A DNA stretch of 64,000 nucleotides from Ferribacterium limneticum. GTDB lineage: Bacteria; Pseudomonadota; Gammaproteobacteria; Burkholderiales; Rhodocyclaceae. A program made the translations under genes and the position numbers. Location of the stretch: NCBI RefSeq assembly GCF_020510585.1, contig NZ_CP075190.1, positions 4,338,001 through 4,402,000 on the forward strand, given 5' to 3'. Positions 40,549-49,091 of this stretch are shown one piece after another. How positions within the stretch are numbered: the first letter of the stretch is position 1; every line of letters starts with the position of its first letter. The notes beneath the pieces are model-generated. The model worked only from the letters and a program-made list of their open reading frames with translations, had not been told where the DNA came from and ran no database searches.

Positions 40549-42165
40549 ATGCAAGTGATCAAGCAAGCCATGATCGTGTTCGCCACCCTGGCGTTCATGA
40601 ATTCCGCCTATCCGGCCAACGCGCCGGATAGCGCCCAACCACCGCAAAAACTGCTCAAGTCGACAGCCGACCACAGCAAGTTCAAGGAACTGCAACAGGA
40701 GTTCGCGTCCGGACCGGAAGTGACCAAAGCCTGTATCGGCTGCCATACCGAGGCCGCCAAGCAGATTCACCTGACCCAGCACTGGAAATGGGAATTCCGC
40801 AATCCGGACAGCCAGCAGTTGCTCGGCAAGAAGCATGTGGTCAACAACTTCTGCACCTCGGTCACCTCGAACTACAAGGCTTGCGCCAGTTGCCATATCG
40901 GCTACAACACCGATGGCCCGAACTTCGATCTGACCTCCGAAACCAATGTCGATTGCCTGGTCTGCCATGACCAGACCGGCAAATACAAGAAACCGGCCGG
41001 CTTCGCCGGCAATCCGGTGGTCAAGGACACGGAATTCCCGCCCGGGTCAGGCAAGATCGTCAAGGGAATCGACCTCTCCGACATCGCGCAGAAGGTCGGC
41101 CAGACCAGGCGTGCCACTTGCGGCGCCTGCCATTTCTACGGTGGCGGCGGCGATGGCGTCAAGCACGGCGACCTCGACAGCTCGCTGGAAGCCCCGGAAA
41201 AGGCAGTGGATGTCCACATGGACAGCAAGGGTCTGAACTTCAGCTGCTCGACCTGCCACATGACCGAAGGCCATCAGGTGCCGGGCAGCCGCTATGCGCC
41301 GACCGCCCAGGACAAGGAAGCCGCCCACATGCGGGGCAAATCGGACAAGAGCAACCCGACAACCTGCCAGGCCTGTCACGGCCAGGCGCCACACAAGAAG
41401 GAAGCCAAGCTGAACGACCACACCGACAAGCTGGCCTGCCAGACCTGTCACATCCCGGCCTTCGCCCGCGGCGACGTGCCGACCAAGATGTCGTGGGACT
41501 GGTCGACGGCCGGCAAGCGCGGCCCCGACGGCAAACCGCTGGTCGTCAAGGATGAGGACGGCTACGACACCTATCTCGGCATCAAGGGCGATTTCGTCTG
41601 GAAAACCAACGTCACGCCGGAGTACATGTGGTTCAACGGCAAGGTCAAATACACGCTGGCCGACGACAAGATCGAAAAGGCCAACCAGCCGATCTACATC
41701 AGCAAGTTCGAAGGCTCCGCCGATGATGGCAAATCGATGATCTGGCCGGTCAAGCTGTTCCGCGGCAAGCAGCCGTTCGACGCCGAGAACAAGACGCTAA
41801 CGATCAACCACCTGGCCGGGCAGGACGATGCCGCCTACTGGAAGAACCTGAACTGGGACAAGGCCATCGCCGCCGGCATGGCTGCCGCCGGCAAGCCATT
41901 CTCGGGCAAATACGACTTCATCGAGACCGCCGCCATGTGGCCGATCGCCCACATGGTCGCCCCGAAGGACAAGGCGCTCGGCTGCAGCGACTGCCACAGC
42001 AGCAATGGCCGGCTCGAAAAGGTCGATGGCATCTATATCCCCGGCCGTGGGCGCGACCACATCGCGCTGCTCGACACCGCCGGCTGGGCGCTCGCCGCCC
42101 TCACGCTGCTCGGCGTCATCGGCCACGGTATCGGCCGCATCCTGACCGCCAAGCGCACGCACTAA
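40549..42165 (+). CDS. Octaheme c-type cytochrome, tetrathionate reductase family
   Basis: 538 residues from ATG 40549 (GAGGGG upstream). A signal peptide ends near AYPANA (residue 25). Eight CXXCH motifs begin at residues 62, 112, 136, 191, 233, 273, 297 and 479. A C-terminal transmembrane helix (about 506-530) anchors it. The spacing and segments such as HWKWEFRNPD match the Shewanella octaheme OTR family, which reduces tetrathionate, nitrite and hydroxylamine in vitro; the true substrate is not settled. It heads an operon with a cytochrome b and an outer-membrane porin. Confidence 0.9.
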   Translation: MQVIKQAMIVFATLAFMNSAYPANAPDSAQPPQKLLKSTADHSKFKELQQEFASGPEVTKACIGCHTEAAKQIHLTQHWKWEFRNPDSQQLLGKKHVVNNFCTSVTSNYKACASCHIGYNTDGPNFDLTSETNVDCLVCHDQTGKYKKPAGFAGNPVVKDTEFPPGSGKIVKGIDLSDIAQKVGQTRRATCGACHFYGGGGDGVKHGDLDSSLEAPEKAVDVHMDSKGLNFSCSTCHMTEGHQVPGSRYAPTAQDKEAAHMRGKSDKSNPTTCQACHGQAPHKKEAKLNDHTDKLACQTCHIPAFARGDVPTKMSWDWSTAGKRGPDGKPLVVKDEDGYDTYLGIKGDFVWKTNVTPEYMWFNGKVKYTLADDKIEKANQPIYISKFEGSADDGKSMIWPVKLFRGKQPFDAENKTLTINHLAGQDDAAYWKNLNWDKAIAAGMAAAGKPFSGKYDFIETAAMWPIAHMVAPKDKALGCSDCHSSNGRLEKVDGIYIPGRGRDHIALLDTAGWALAALTLLGVIGHGIGRILTAKRTH

Positions 42166-42175
42166 GGGGAAGAAC

Positions 42176-42799
42176 ATGGCACGCGTTTATATCTTCAAGG
42201 GTTTCGAACGTTTCTGGCACTGGACCCAGGCACTGCTCATCATCACCATGCTGGTCACCGGTTTCGAGGTCCATGGTACCTACTCGCTGCTCGGCTGGCA
42301 CAAGGCCGGCGAGTTGCACACCACGTCAGCCTGGGCACTGATGGGCTTGTGGGTGTTCGCCATCTTCTGGCACTTCACGACGGGCGAATGGCGTCAGTAC
42401 ATCCCGACGACCAGCAAGATGCTTGATGTCGCCCTGTTCTACGCCTTCGGGATGTTCAAGGGAGAGCATCACCCCTACCTGAAGACCAAAAATCGCAAGC
42501 ACAACCCGCTGCAACGGGTCGCCTACCTTGGCGTCAAGCTGTTCATCAACCCACTGCTCTGGTGTTCCGGGCTGTTCTACCTGTTCTACAACCAGCTTGG
42601 CGCCGTCGGTCTTGGCGGCGTATCGCTCGGCCTCATCGCACTGGCCCACACTCTCGGCGCCTTCCTGATGCTGCTCTTCCTGATCGCCCACATCTATCTC
42701 GGCACCGCCGGCCACACACCAACCGCCCACTTCAAGGCGATGGTCACCGGCTGGGACGACGACGTGAACGAAGAGCCGCTTGGCGCCAAGGCGCAATGA
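42176..42799 (+). CDS. Cytochrome b561-like membrane subunit
   Basis: 207 residues, four main transmembrane helices. Histidines in helix positions (FERFWHWTQALLI, FAIFWHFTTG, ALAHTLGAFLM, LIAHIYLGTAGH) suit two b hemes. It matches the cytochrome b/b6 family used as quinol dehydrogenase for periplasmic reductases. It starts 10 bases after the octaheme gene with a GGGGAAG ribosome binding site, so it probably passes quinol electrons to the octaheme protein. Confidence 0.85.
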   Translation: MARVYIFKGFERFWHWTQALLIITMLVTGFEVHGTYSLLGWHKAGELHTTSAWALMGLWVFAIFWHFTTGEWRQYIPTTSKMLDVALFYAFGMFKGEHHPYLKTKNRKHNPLQRVAYLGVKLFINPLLWCSGLFYLFYNQLGAVGLGGVSLGLIALAHTLGAFLMLLFLIAHIYLGTAGHTPTAHFKAMVTGWDDDVNEEPLGAKAQ

Positions 42800-42826
42800 G
42801 TTACTGATTCACAGGGGAAAATCATC

Positions 42827-44563
42827 ATGCAACGCAATATCACGCGAAACCTTCTGGCCAGCCTGATTGCCAGCCTCGTCATCCCGCTTGGCGCCCAGGC
42901 TACCGATGCCGATCTGCTCAAGAAAATCGAAGCCATGGCCAAGGAGATCGAGGCGCTGCGCGCCCAGGTTCAGGCCAATCAGGAAGCCAACAAGCAAGCC
43001 ATTGCCGACGTCAGGGAAGTGAAGGAAAAGGTCCAGAAGAACGAGGAAAAATCGCTGGACAAGTGGCTGACGGTCGGCGGGGATTACCAGTTCCGGGTTG
43101 ATAGCCTGGCCGGGGAAACCAAGACGTTTACCGATGTAAATGCCACGTTTGCCAACGCCCAGAATCAATTGCAGGCGGCGTTCTTCGCCAATCCTTCGCC
43201 GGCCAATGCCGCCGCACTCTCGGGCCTGATGGGCTTTGCCCAAGGCATGGCCGGCGTGCAGACCTACTCGCAGGCCCAGACTTTCCTCGGCGCCAACGCG
43301 GCGATGCTCGGTGCGATCGGTGGCTACGCCGTCACTGTGCCTGCCTACAAACCCAAGAACGAAACCCTCTATAGCAACCGCTTCGGTCTCGACCTCAACA
43401 TGAAGGCGGCGCAGGACGTTTCCGTCACCGCCCGTTTGCTGATGTACAAGACCTTCGGCGCTTCGGATGACGGCGCCCTGACCAACAGCGGCTCCGCGCC
43501 TTTCTTCGCCGACCGCGTCGGCGTCTTCGACGGCACCGTCGGCCATATCCCGTCGAGCAGTTTCCTCAACGTCGATCGCGTCTATGCGACGTGGAGCAAC
43601 ATCGCCGAACAGGACATCTGGTTCTCGGTCGGTCGTCGGCCCTCGACCAACGGCGCCCCCAACCATTTGCGCGCCAACACGGCGCGTCCCGGCACGGGCG
43701 GCACGCCGGCCCTGCTCGTCGACTATGCTTTCGACGGCATGACCGTCGGCTGGGCGCCCGACATCGAAGCGCTGCCCGGCGCCTACGGCAAGATCTGCTA
43801 TGGCCGCGGTTATGAGAGCGGTTTCAGCAAGGCGCTGACCAATTCGCTTGAAGATACCGACATGCTCGGCATTTCGGTGGTGCCGATCGACACCGACCCG
43901 CTGCGCGTCTGGCTCCAATGGAATCGCGGCATGAGCATTTTCGATGCCCCGAAGATGGCCAACACCTATTTCGGCACGACGATGCCCAAGACCAATCTCG
44001 GCGACATCGACTGGTACGGCGCTGGCGCCCTCGGCACGATCAAGAATGTCGGCCCCGGCAATCTGAACTGGTTCGCCGACGCGGGCATGAGCGTCACCCA
44101 CCCGAACGACAACGTTTCTGCCCAGTTCGGCTTCCAGGGCCTGATGACCGGTGCCTTCTTCAATCCCGAAGCACCGAGCAGCAAGACCGGCAGCGCCATC
44201 TACCTCGGCCTGCGCTACGACCTGCCGTCGAAGACCAAGCTTGGCCTCGAATACAACCACGGATCGAAGAACTGGATCACCTTCGCCCCGGCCGCTGGCG
44301 ACTCCTGGACATCCAAGGTCGGCACACGTGGCAACGTCTACGAGGTCTACGCGATTCAGGAACTCGATGCCAAGCCGATCTCGTCGTTCATGGCCAAGAG
44401 CTTCTTCCGCCTGGGCTTCCAGTACTACGACTTCCAGTACACCGGCAGCAACAACTGGGTCGGCGCCCCGGTCAAGATCTCCGACGTCAATGGCCAGATG
44501 ATGACCACGACGCCCTTGTCCAAGGCCTACAACGCCTACGCCACCTTTGAAGTGAAATTCTGA
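42827..44563 (+). CDS. DUF3373-like outer-membrane porin
   Basis: 578 residues with a signal peptide (to AQA) followed by a coiled coil (about 27-75: DLLKKIEAMAKEIEALRAQV, ADVREVKEKVQKNEEK). The long remainder is a beta-barrel type sequence rich in Asn, Gly and aromatic residues that ends in Phe (YATFEVKF), the usual outer-membrane insertion signal. It resembles DUF3373 proteins of anaerobic respirers. Its place in the octaheme operon suggests substrate entry. Confidence 0.78.
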   Translation: MQRNITRNLLASLIASLVIPLGAQATDADLLKKIEAMAKEIEALRAQVQANQEANKQAIADVREVKEKVQKNEEKSLDKWLTVGGDYQFRVDSLAGETKTFTDVNATFANAQNQLQAAFFANPSPANAAALSGLMGFAQGMAGVQTYSQAQTFLGANAAMLGAIGGYAVTVPAYKPKNETLYSNRFGLDLNMKAAQDVSVTARLLMYKTFGASDDGALTNSGSAPFFADRVGVFDGTVGHIPSSSFLNVDRVYATWSNIAEQDIWFSVGRRPSTNGAPNHLRANTARPGTGGTPALLVDYAFDGMTVGWAPDIEALPGAYGKICYGRGYESGFSKALTNSLEDTDMLGISVVPIDTDPLRVWLQWNRGMSIFDAPKMANTYFGTTMPKTNLGDIDWYGAGALGTIKNVGPGNLNWFADAGMSVTHPNDNVSAQFGFQGLMTGAFFNPEAPSSKTGSAIYLGLRYDLPSKTKLGLEYNHGSKNWITFAPAAGDSWTSKVGTRGNVYEVYAIQELDAKPISSFMAKSFFRLGFQYYDFQYTGSNNWVGAPVKISDVNGQMMTTTPLSKAYNAYATFEVKF

Positions 44564-44587
44564 TCAACCTGATTTCAGGAGCAAGCC

Positions 44588-44911
44588 ATGCCTAAAACCC
44601 TCTCCCAACTGCTCATTTCCATCGCCCTCGCCGCTGCCGCGCTGACCATTTCCCCCATCGCCTCGGCCGACGACGTCAAGATGGTCGGCGTCATCACCAA
44701 GATCAAGATGGCCGGCGATGGCAAATCGGCCCAGGCCATCCTGAAGGATGGCAAGACCGGCGAAGCGGTCACCATCAACATCACCGACGACCTGACGCTC
44801 GACAAGTTCAAGGACAAGCGCATCGTCGAAGGCGACGAAATCCGCGCCAAGTTTGACAACGCCGGCGGCAAGAACGAAAGCAAGTCGTTCAAGAAAACAG
44901 CCGGCTGCTAG
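44588..44911 (+). CDS. Small secreted protein of the octaheme operon
   Basis: 107 residues with a signal peptide (to IASA). The mature part (VKMVGVITKIKMAGDGKSA, GEAVTINITDDLTLDKF, RIVEGDEIRAKF) alternates beta strands and looks like an OB-type fold. It ends with a single cysteine (TAGC). Ribosome binding site CAGGAG precedes the ATG. No family is recognised. It is the last gene before a strong terminator. Confidence 0.65.
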   Translation: MPKTLSQLLISIALAAAALTISPIASADDVKMVGVITKIKMAGDGKSAQAILKDGKTGEAVTINITDDLTLDKFKDKRIVEGDEIRAKFDNAGGKNESKSFKKTAGC

Positions 44912-44936
44912 GCCAAGGGCCAACCTTTGGCCAACT

Positions 44937-44965
44937 GGGCGGGGAGGGGACTTCCCGCCCTTTTT
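44937..44965 (+). terminator. Intrinsic terminator of the octaheme operon
   Basis: GGGCGGG pairs with CCCGCCC across a 10-base loop and is followed by TTTTT. A weaker GGCCAA/TTGGCC hairpin lies just upstream at 44911-44932. Confidence 0.85.
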
Positions 44966-45033
44966 ACGTCCTGAACAAGGGCTGCGGTGATTCGCCACGT
45001 CGCCGCGGCGCGCCGGGCAGCGGTTTGGCTGCT

Positions 45034-45089
45034 TCCCACGGTCAACCGGGTTTACTACGTGAAACGTAAAAAAGGTCGAAAATTGAAAT
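45034..45089 (+). repeat. Dispersed repeat copy R10 (longer variant)
   Basis: TCCCACGGTCAACCGG, then an extra GTTTACTACGTGAAACGT, then AAAAAAGGTCGAAAATTGAAAT. The extra piece contains ACGTGAAAC, half of a parS site. It lies upstream of the NodJ-like gene. Confidence 0.8.
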
Positions 45090-45179
45090 GCGGGCGGGCT
45101 GCGAACAACAGCGCGGCGGTCACGAGCAGACGCTAGAATGTCTGCTCCCGGTTATTCCGTCCTTCGTTCGTCTGGCCCC

Positions 45180-45950
45180 ATGCTGCCTCAACCCTCCCTG
45201 CTCGGCTGGCTTCCCGTCTGGCAACGCAATTTCCTGGTCTGGCGCAAGCTCGCCCTGCCATCCATCCTCGGCAACCTGGCCGACCCGCTGATCTACATGC
45301 TCGGCCTCGGCTACGGGCTGGGGGCCATGCTGCCGACCATCGAAGGCCAGCCCTACATTGCTTTCCTGGCCGGTGGCACGGTCTGCGCCTCAACGATGAA
45401 CGCCGCGACCTTCGAGGCCCTGTACTCGGCCTTTTCGCGCATGCACGTGCAGAAAACCTGGGAAGCCATCCTCAATACGCCGCTCGGGCTGGGCGATGTC
45501 GTCGCCGGCGAACTGTTCTGGGCGGCGACCAAATCGCTGCTCTCGGGCGCCGCCATCCTCGTCGTCATCACCGCCATGGGCCTGACCAACGGGCCGCTCA
45601 TGCTCTGGGCGCTGCCGGCCATCGTCCTTACCGGGCTGGCCTTCGCCGCCCTCGGCCTGATCTGGAACGCGCTGGCCCCGTCCTACGATTTCTTCATGTA
45701 CTACTTCACGCTGTTCATCACGCCGATGACGCTGATTTCCGGTGTTTTCTTCCCGACCGACCAGCTGCCCGGCTGGCTGGCGCTGATCGGCGGCTGGCTG
45801 CCGCTGGCCCAAGGTGTTGCGCTGGTCCGTCCGCTGCTCGCCGGCCAGGTCCCGGCCGACGCCCTGATCCACATCATGGCGCTGCTCGGCACGGCCGCCG
45901 TAGCCTTCACCGTCGCTCTCCACCTGACCCGTCGCCGCCTGCTCAAGTAG
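45180..45950 (+). CDS. ABC-2 transporter permease, NodJ type
   Basis: 256 residues from ATG 45180 (ATG 45138 would add 14 residues; neither has a clear ribosome binding site). WLPVWQRNFLVWRKLALPSI, GNLADPLIYMLGLGYGLG and TFEALYSAFSRMHVQKTWEA are typical of NodJ-type permeases; six transmembrane helices are seen. It should pair with the NodI-type ATPase at 34758. cutA follows 9 bases downstream. Confidence 0.87.
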   Translation: MLPQPSLLGWLPVWQRNFLVWRKLALPSILGNLADPLIYMLGLGYGLGAMLPTIEGQPYIAFLAGGTVCASTMNAATFEALYSAFSRMHVQKTWEAILNTPLGLGDVVAGELFWAATKSLLSGAAILVVITAMGLTNGPLMLWALPAIVLTGLAFAALGLIWNALAPSYDFFMYYFTLFITPMTLISGVFFPTDQLPGWLALIGGWLPLAQGVALVRPLLAGQVPADALIHIMALLGTAAVAFTVALHLTRRRLLK

Positions 45951-45959
45951 AATCCGCTA

Positions 45960-46277
45960 ATGGAAACGCTGCTCGTCATCACCAACTGCCCGGACGAAGA
46001 AACCGCCAACGCCATCGCGCTCGCCGCGGTTGAAGAAAAGCTGGCCGCCTGCGTGAACATCCTGCCGCGCGTCCAGTCGGTCTATCGCTGGCAGGGCAAG
46101 GTCGAATCGGCATCCGAAATTCCGCTGTTTTTCAAGTCGACCGCAGCCAACTACCCGGCGCTCGAAGCCAGAATCCGCCAACTCCATCCCTACGAGCTGC
46201 CCGAAATCATCGCCCTGCCGCTCAGCCACGGCTTGCCCGCCTACCTGAACTGGGTGACGGCAGAAACAACCCAATGA
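45960..46277 (+). CDS. cutA: Divalent-cation tolerance protein CutA
   Basis: 105 residues. It has the CutA order: ITNCPDEETANAIA, EKLAACVNILPRVQSVYRWQGK, then LFFKSTAANYPALEARI and HPYELPEIIALPL. It is a cytoplasmic trimer linked to copper tolerance. Stop overlaps the dsbD start (ATGA), so the two are coupled. Confidence 0.93.
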   Translation: METLLVITNCPDEETANAIALAAVEEKLAACVNILPRVQSVYRWQGKVESASEIPLFFKSTAANYPALEARIRQLHPYELPEIIALPLSHGLPAYLNWVTAETTQ

Positions 46278-48034
46278 CCATGCGCCTCCTGTTCCTCGTT
46301 CTCGCCTTTTTCATCTCGCTCGCCCACGCCGAGGAATTCCTCGACCCGGCCGTTGCCTTCAGACCGTCGGTCAAGGCGCTTGACGGGCAGACGCTCGAAA
46401 TCAGCTACGAGATCGCCAAGGGCTACTACCTTTACCGCGACAAGTTCCGTTTCCGCGTCGACGGCGAAACGGCCACCCTCGGCACGCCGACCTTCCCGAA
46501 GGGCAAGGAACACGACGACGAAAACTTCGGCAAGGTCGAGGTCTATTACAAGACCGTCGCCATACGCGTGCCGGTCGAGCGCATGTCCTCCGGGCCGTTG
46601 CCGCTCAAATTGAACGTCACCTCACAAGGCTGCGCCGATGCCGGCGTCTGCTATCCGCCGCAAACCCAGCCGCTCAGCGTCGAAATGCCCGACCCGGCCA
46701 GCGCACCGGTTGCCTCCGCGGCTCCGGCCGACGGCGACGAAAGCGGCCGGATCGCCGCCACCCTCAAGAACGCCGGCTTCTGGACCAGCCTCGCCTTCTT
46801 CTTCATCGCCGGCCTCGGCCTGTCGCTGACGCCTTGCGTCTTCCCGATGATCCCCATTCTGTCCGGCATCATCGCCGGGCAGGGCCACAAGAATTCGCAC
46901 GCTCGCGGCTTTGCACTGTCCATGGCCTACGTCCTCGGCATGGCCGTCACCTACGCCGCGGCCGGCATCGCGGCCGGCCTGAGCGGCACGCTGATTTCCG
47001 CCGCCCTGCAAAACCCGTGGGTGCTTGGCAGTTTCGCGCTGGTTTTCGTCGTCCTCTCATTCTCGATGTTCGGCTTTTACGAACTGCAATTGCCGACCGC
47101 GCTGCAAAGCAAGCTGTCGGAAGAATCCGGCCACCTGCAGGGCGGGCGCGGCATCGGCGTTTTCCTGATGGGCGCGCTGTCTGCGCTCATCGTCGGGCCC
47201 TGCGTCGCCGCCCCGCTGGCCGGTGCGCTGCTCTACATCGGGCAGACCGGCGACGCCGTTTTCGGTGGCGCCGCGCTGTTCGTCATGGCCCTCGGCATGG
47301 GTGCGCCGCTCATCGCGGTCGGCATCGCCGGCGGCTCGTTGCTGCCCAAGACCGGGCCGTGGATGGAAGGCGTCAAGAAGGCATTCGGCGTGCTGCTGCT
47401 GGCCACTGCCGTCTGGCTCGTTTCGCCGGTCGTCCCGCCAGTCGCCGCCATGCTGGCCTGGGCGGCGCTGCTCATCATTCCGGCCATCTACCTCCACGCC
47501 CTCGACCCCCTGCCGCCGCACGCCAAGGGCTGGCATCGTTTCTGGAAGGGCATCGGCATCGTCATGTTGCTGACCGGCGCTGCGCTGCTCATCGGCGCCC
47601 TGGCCGGTGGCCGCGATCCGCTGCAACCGCTGGCCGGGCTGCGCGGGCAGGCCGTCGCCGCCGAAGAAAAAAGGTTGCCATTCGAACGCGTCACCTCGGT
47701 GGCCGACCTGGAAGCCAGGATCAAGACCGCCGGCAAGCCGGTCATGCTCGATTTTTACGCCGACTGGTGCGTCTCGTGCAAGGAAATGGAGCGTTTCACC
47801 TTTTCCGACCCCGCGGTTCAGGCAAAACTGGCCGGTTTCACGCTGTTGCAGGCCGATGTCACGGCCAATTCGGACGACGACAAGGCTTTGCTAGCCAAAT
47901 TCAAGCTGTTCGGTCCGCCGGGCATCATTTTCTACGATGCCAAAGGGCAGGAAAACAAGGCCGTGCGCATTGTCGGTTTTCAGGATGCGGCGCAGTTCAT
48001 GAGAACCCTGCAACAAACCGCAACAGCCGGCTAG
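46274..48034 (+). CDS. dsbD: Thiol:disulfide interchange protein DsbD
   Basis: 586 residues. Signal peptide, N-terminal DsbD-alpha domain with cysteines in GCADAGVCYPP, eight transmembrane helices with LTPCVFPMIPIL and VGPCVAAPLAGAL, and a C-terminal thioredoxin domain with DFYADWCVSCKEME. All cysteine pairs needed for electron transfer from cytoplasmic thioredoxin to periplasmic DsbC and cytochrome c maturation are present. Pairing with cutA is common. It converges on the PAP2 gene with a 4-base overlap. Confidence 0.94.
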   Translation: MTMRLLFLVLAFFISLAHAEEFLDPAVAFRPSVKALDGQTLEISYEIAKGYYLYRDKFRFRVDGETATLGTPTFPKGKEHDDENFGKVEVYYKTVAIRVPVERMSSGPLPLKLNVTSQGCADAGVCYPPQTQPLSVEMPDPASAPVASAAPADGDESGRIAATLKNAGFWTSLAFFFIAGLGLSLTPCVFPMIPILSGIIAGQGHKNSHARGFALSMAYVLGMAVTYAAAGIAAGLSGTLISAALQNPWVLGSFALVFVVLSFSMFGFYELQLPTALQSKLSEESGHLQGGRGIGVFLMGALSALIVGPCVAAPLAGALLYIGQTGDAVFGGAALFVMALGMGAPLIAVGIAGGSLLPKTGPWMEGVKKAFGVLLLATAVWLVSPVVPPVAAMLAWAALLIIPAIYLHALDPLPPHAKGWHRFWKGIGIVMLLTGAALLIGALAGGRDPLQPLAGLRGQAVAAEEKRLPFERVTSVADLEARIKTAGKPVMLDFYADWCVSCKEMERFTFSDPAVQAKLAGFTLLQADVTANSDDDKALLAKFKLFGPPGIIFYDAKGQENKAVRIVGFQDAAQFMRTLQQTATAG

Positions 48035-48705
48035 ATTTTTTGCAGTTTCGCCCGGCCCAGCGCATGGCGCAGGCCAAGAATGCCGAATACCGCGCCCACC
48101 ACAGCACCGGCCACAACATCGATGACCACATGCTGGCGCGTCGCCACGGTCGACCACAAAATCGCCAGACAATGCAGCCAGATCAGCCAGCGCAGCACCA
48201 ACGGGGCGCTGATCGTCGTCACTAACCGGTCGAGCCAGATCGCCGCAAAAACTGCCGAGGCGACATGCAACGACGGGCAAGCGTTGCCGCTGGCATCGAC
48301 GTCCTTGATGATCGCCATTTCCGGATAGAGTTTCCAGTCGATGCCGGCCGGCGGAACGCCGGTGGGAAAAACCCAGAAGATGCCCAGGCAGAGCAGGCAC
48401 ATCGCCCCCATCCACAGACCAAACAGAGCCAAGGTCTGGAATTCCTTGAACAGCGCGGCCGGTAATGATGCGTAAACCCACAGCGAGGCGTAGACCGGAA
48501 AAGCCTGCGCCGTGACCGGAATCCACTGGTCGACAACGGTCAGCGGCATCAGCGTGACCGGGAACAGCGGGTTACGCAAAACTCCGAAATAGCCCCAGAA
48601 GAAAAGCAGCATGAAGAGCGTCGTGCCGACTGCCTTGAGCGGCCACAGGAAGATCATCCGGGAAGCAATCTGCCGGATCCAGTGGGGTTCGTCGAACAGG
48701 TGCAT
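48031..48705 (-). CDS. PAP2-family phosphatase, membrane protein
   Basis: 224 residues from ATG 48705 (starts at 48747 or 48822 are possible; the last would run into the promoter region of the ACP gene). Five or six hydrophobic helices. The phosphatase motifs are NACPSLHVASAVFA and TRQHVVIDVVAG, with the two histidines expected in the active site. It may dephosphorylate a lipid such as undecaprenyl or phosphatidyl phosphate. It is transcribed away from the APE cluster. Confidence 0.75.
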   Translation of the reverse strand: MHLFDEPHWIRQIASRMIFLWPLKAVGTTLFMLLFFWGYFGVLRNPLFPVTLMPLTVVDQWIPVTAQAFPVYASLWVYASLPAALFKEFQTLALFGLWMGAMCLLCLGIFWVFPTGVPPAGIDWKLYPEMAIIKDVDASGNACPSLHVASAVFAAIWLDRLVTTISAPLVLRWLIWLHCLAILWSTVATRQHVVIDVVAGAVVGAVFGILGLRHALGRAKLQKI

Positions 48706-48811
48706 TGATGACTCGAAAGGAGACAAACGGGAAAAAGCCACCGCCATGGTAACAAATTGCAGGTCTGCTGCCCGGGTACGGTATTCCAGCGCAAGAGTAT
48801 GGGGGAAACCT

Positions 48812-48839
48812 TTGGAAAACATGGGCTTTCAGCTAAAAT
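48812..48839 (+). promoter_or_regulatory. Possible sigma-70 promoter of the APE operon
   Basis: TTGGAA (48812-48817), 16-base spacer, TAAAAT (48834-48839). The predicted start is about 3 bases before the ACP start codon, so the transcript would be leaderless or nearly so; this weakens the call. Confidence 0.35.
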
Positions 48840-48848
48840 CTCGGGTCT

Positions 48849-49088
48849 ATGGAATCCATTGGCCTGATTCGCGATTTTCTCAAGGACCGCCTCGGCGTCG
48901 AGCCGGGAAATGTCGTTCCCGGCGCCGTGCTGGCTGAGCTTGGCGTGGACTCGCTGATGATGCTCGAACTGATGTTCGAGTTCGAGGATCACTTCGGCAT
49001 CAAGCTTTCCCGCGACATCAAAACTCCCCGGACGGTTGGCGAAATGGTATCGCTGATGGACGGGCTGATCGCCCAGTCGAAGAGCTGA
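48849..49088 (+). CDS. Acyl carrier protein (APE cluster, first)
   Basis: 79 residues. The phosphopantetheine serine is Ser35 in LGVDSLMMLEL. It carries acyl intermediates. It is followed 3 bases later by a ketosynthase and, after that, a second ACP, as in aryl polyene type II synthases that use two different ACPs. Confidence 0.88.
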   Translation: MESIGLIRDFLKDRLGVEPGNVVPGAVLAELGVDSLMMLELMFEFEDHFGIKLSRDIKTPRTVGEMVSLMDGLIAQSKS

Positions 49089-49091
49089 GCG

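Noticed and set aside
48143..48170. GCCACGGTCGACCACAAAATCGCC, similar to the repeat
   Set aside because: It is the antisense of the conserved PAP2 motif (TVATRQH region) and lacks the second half.
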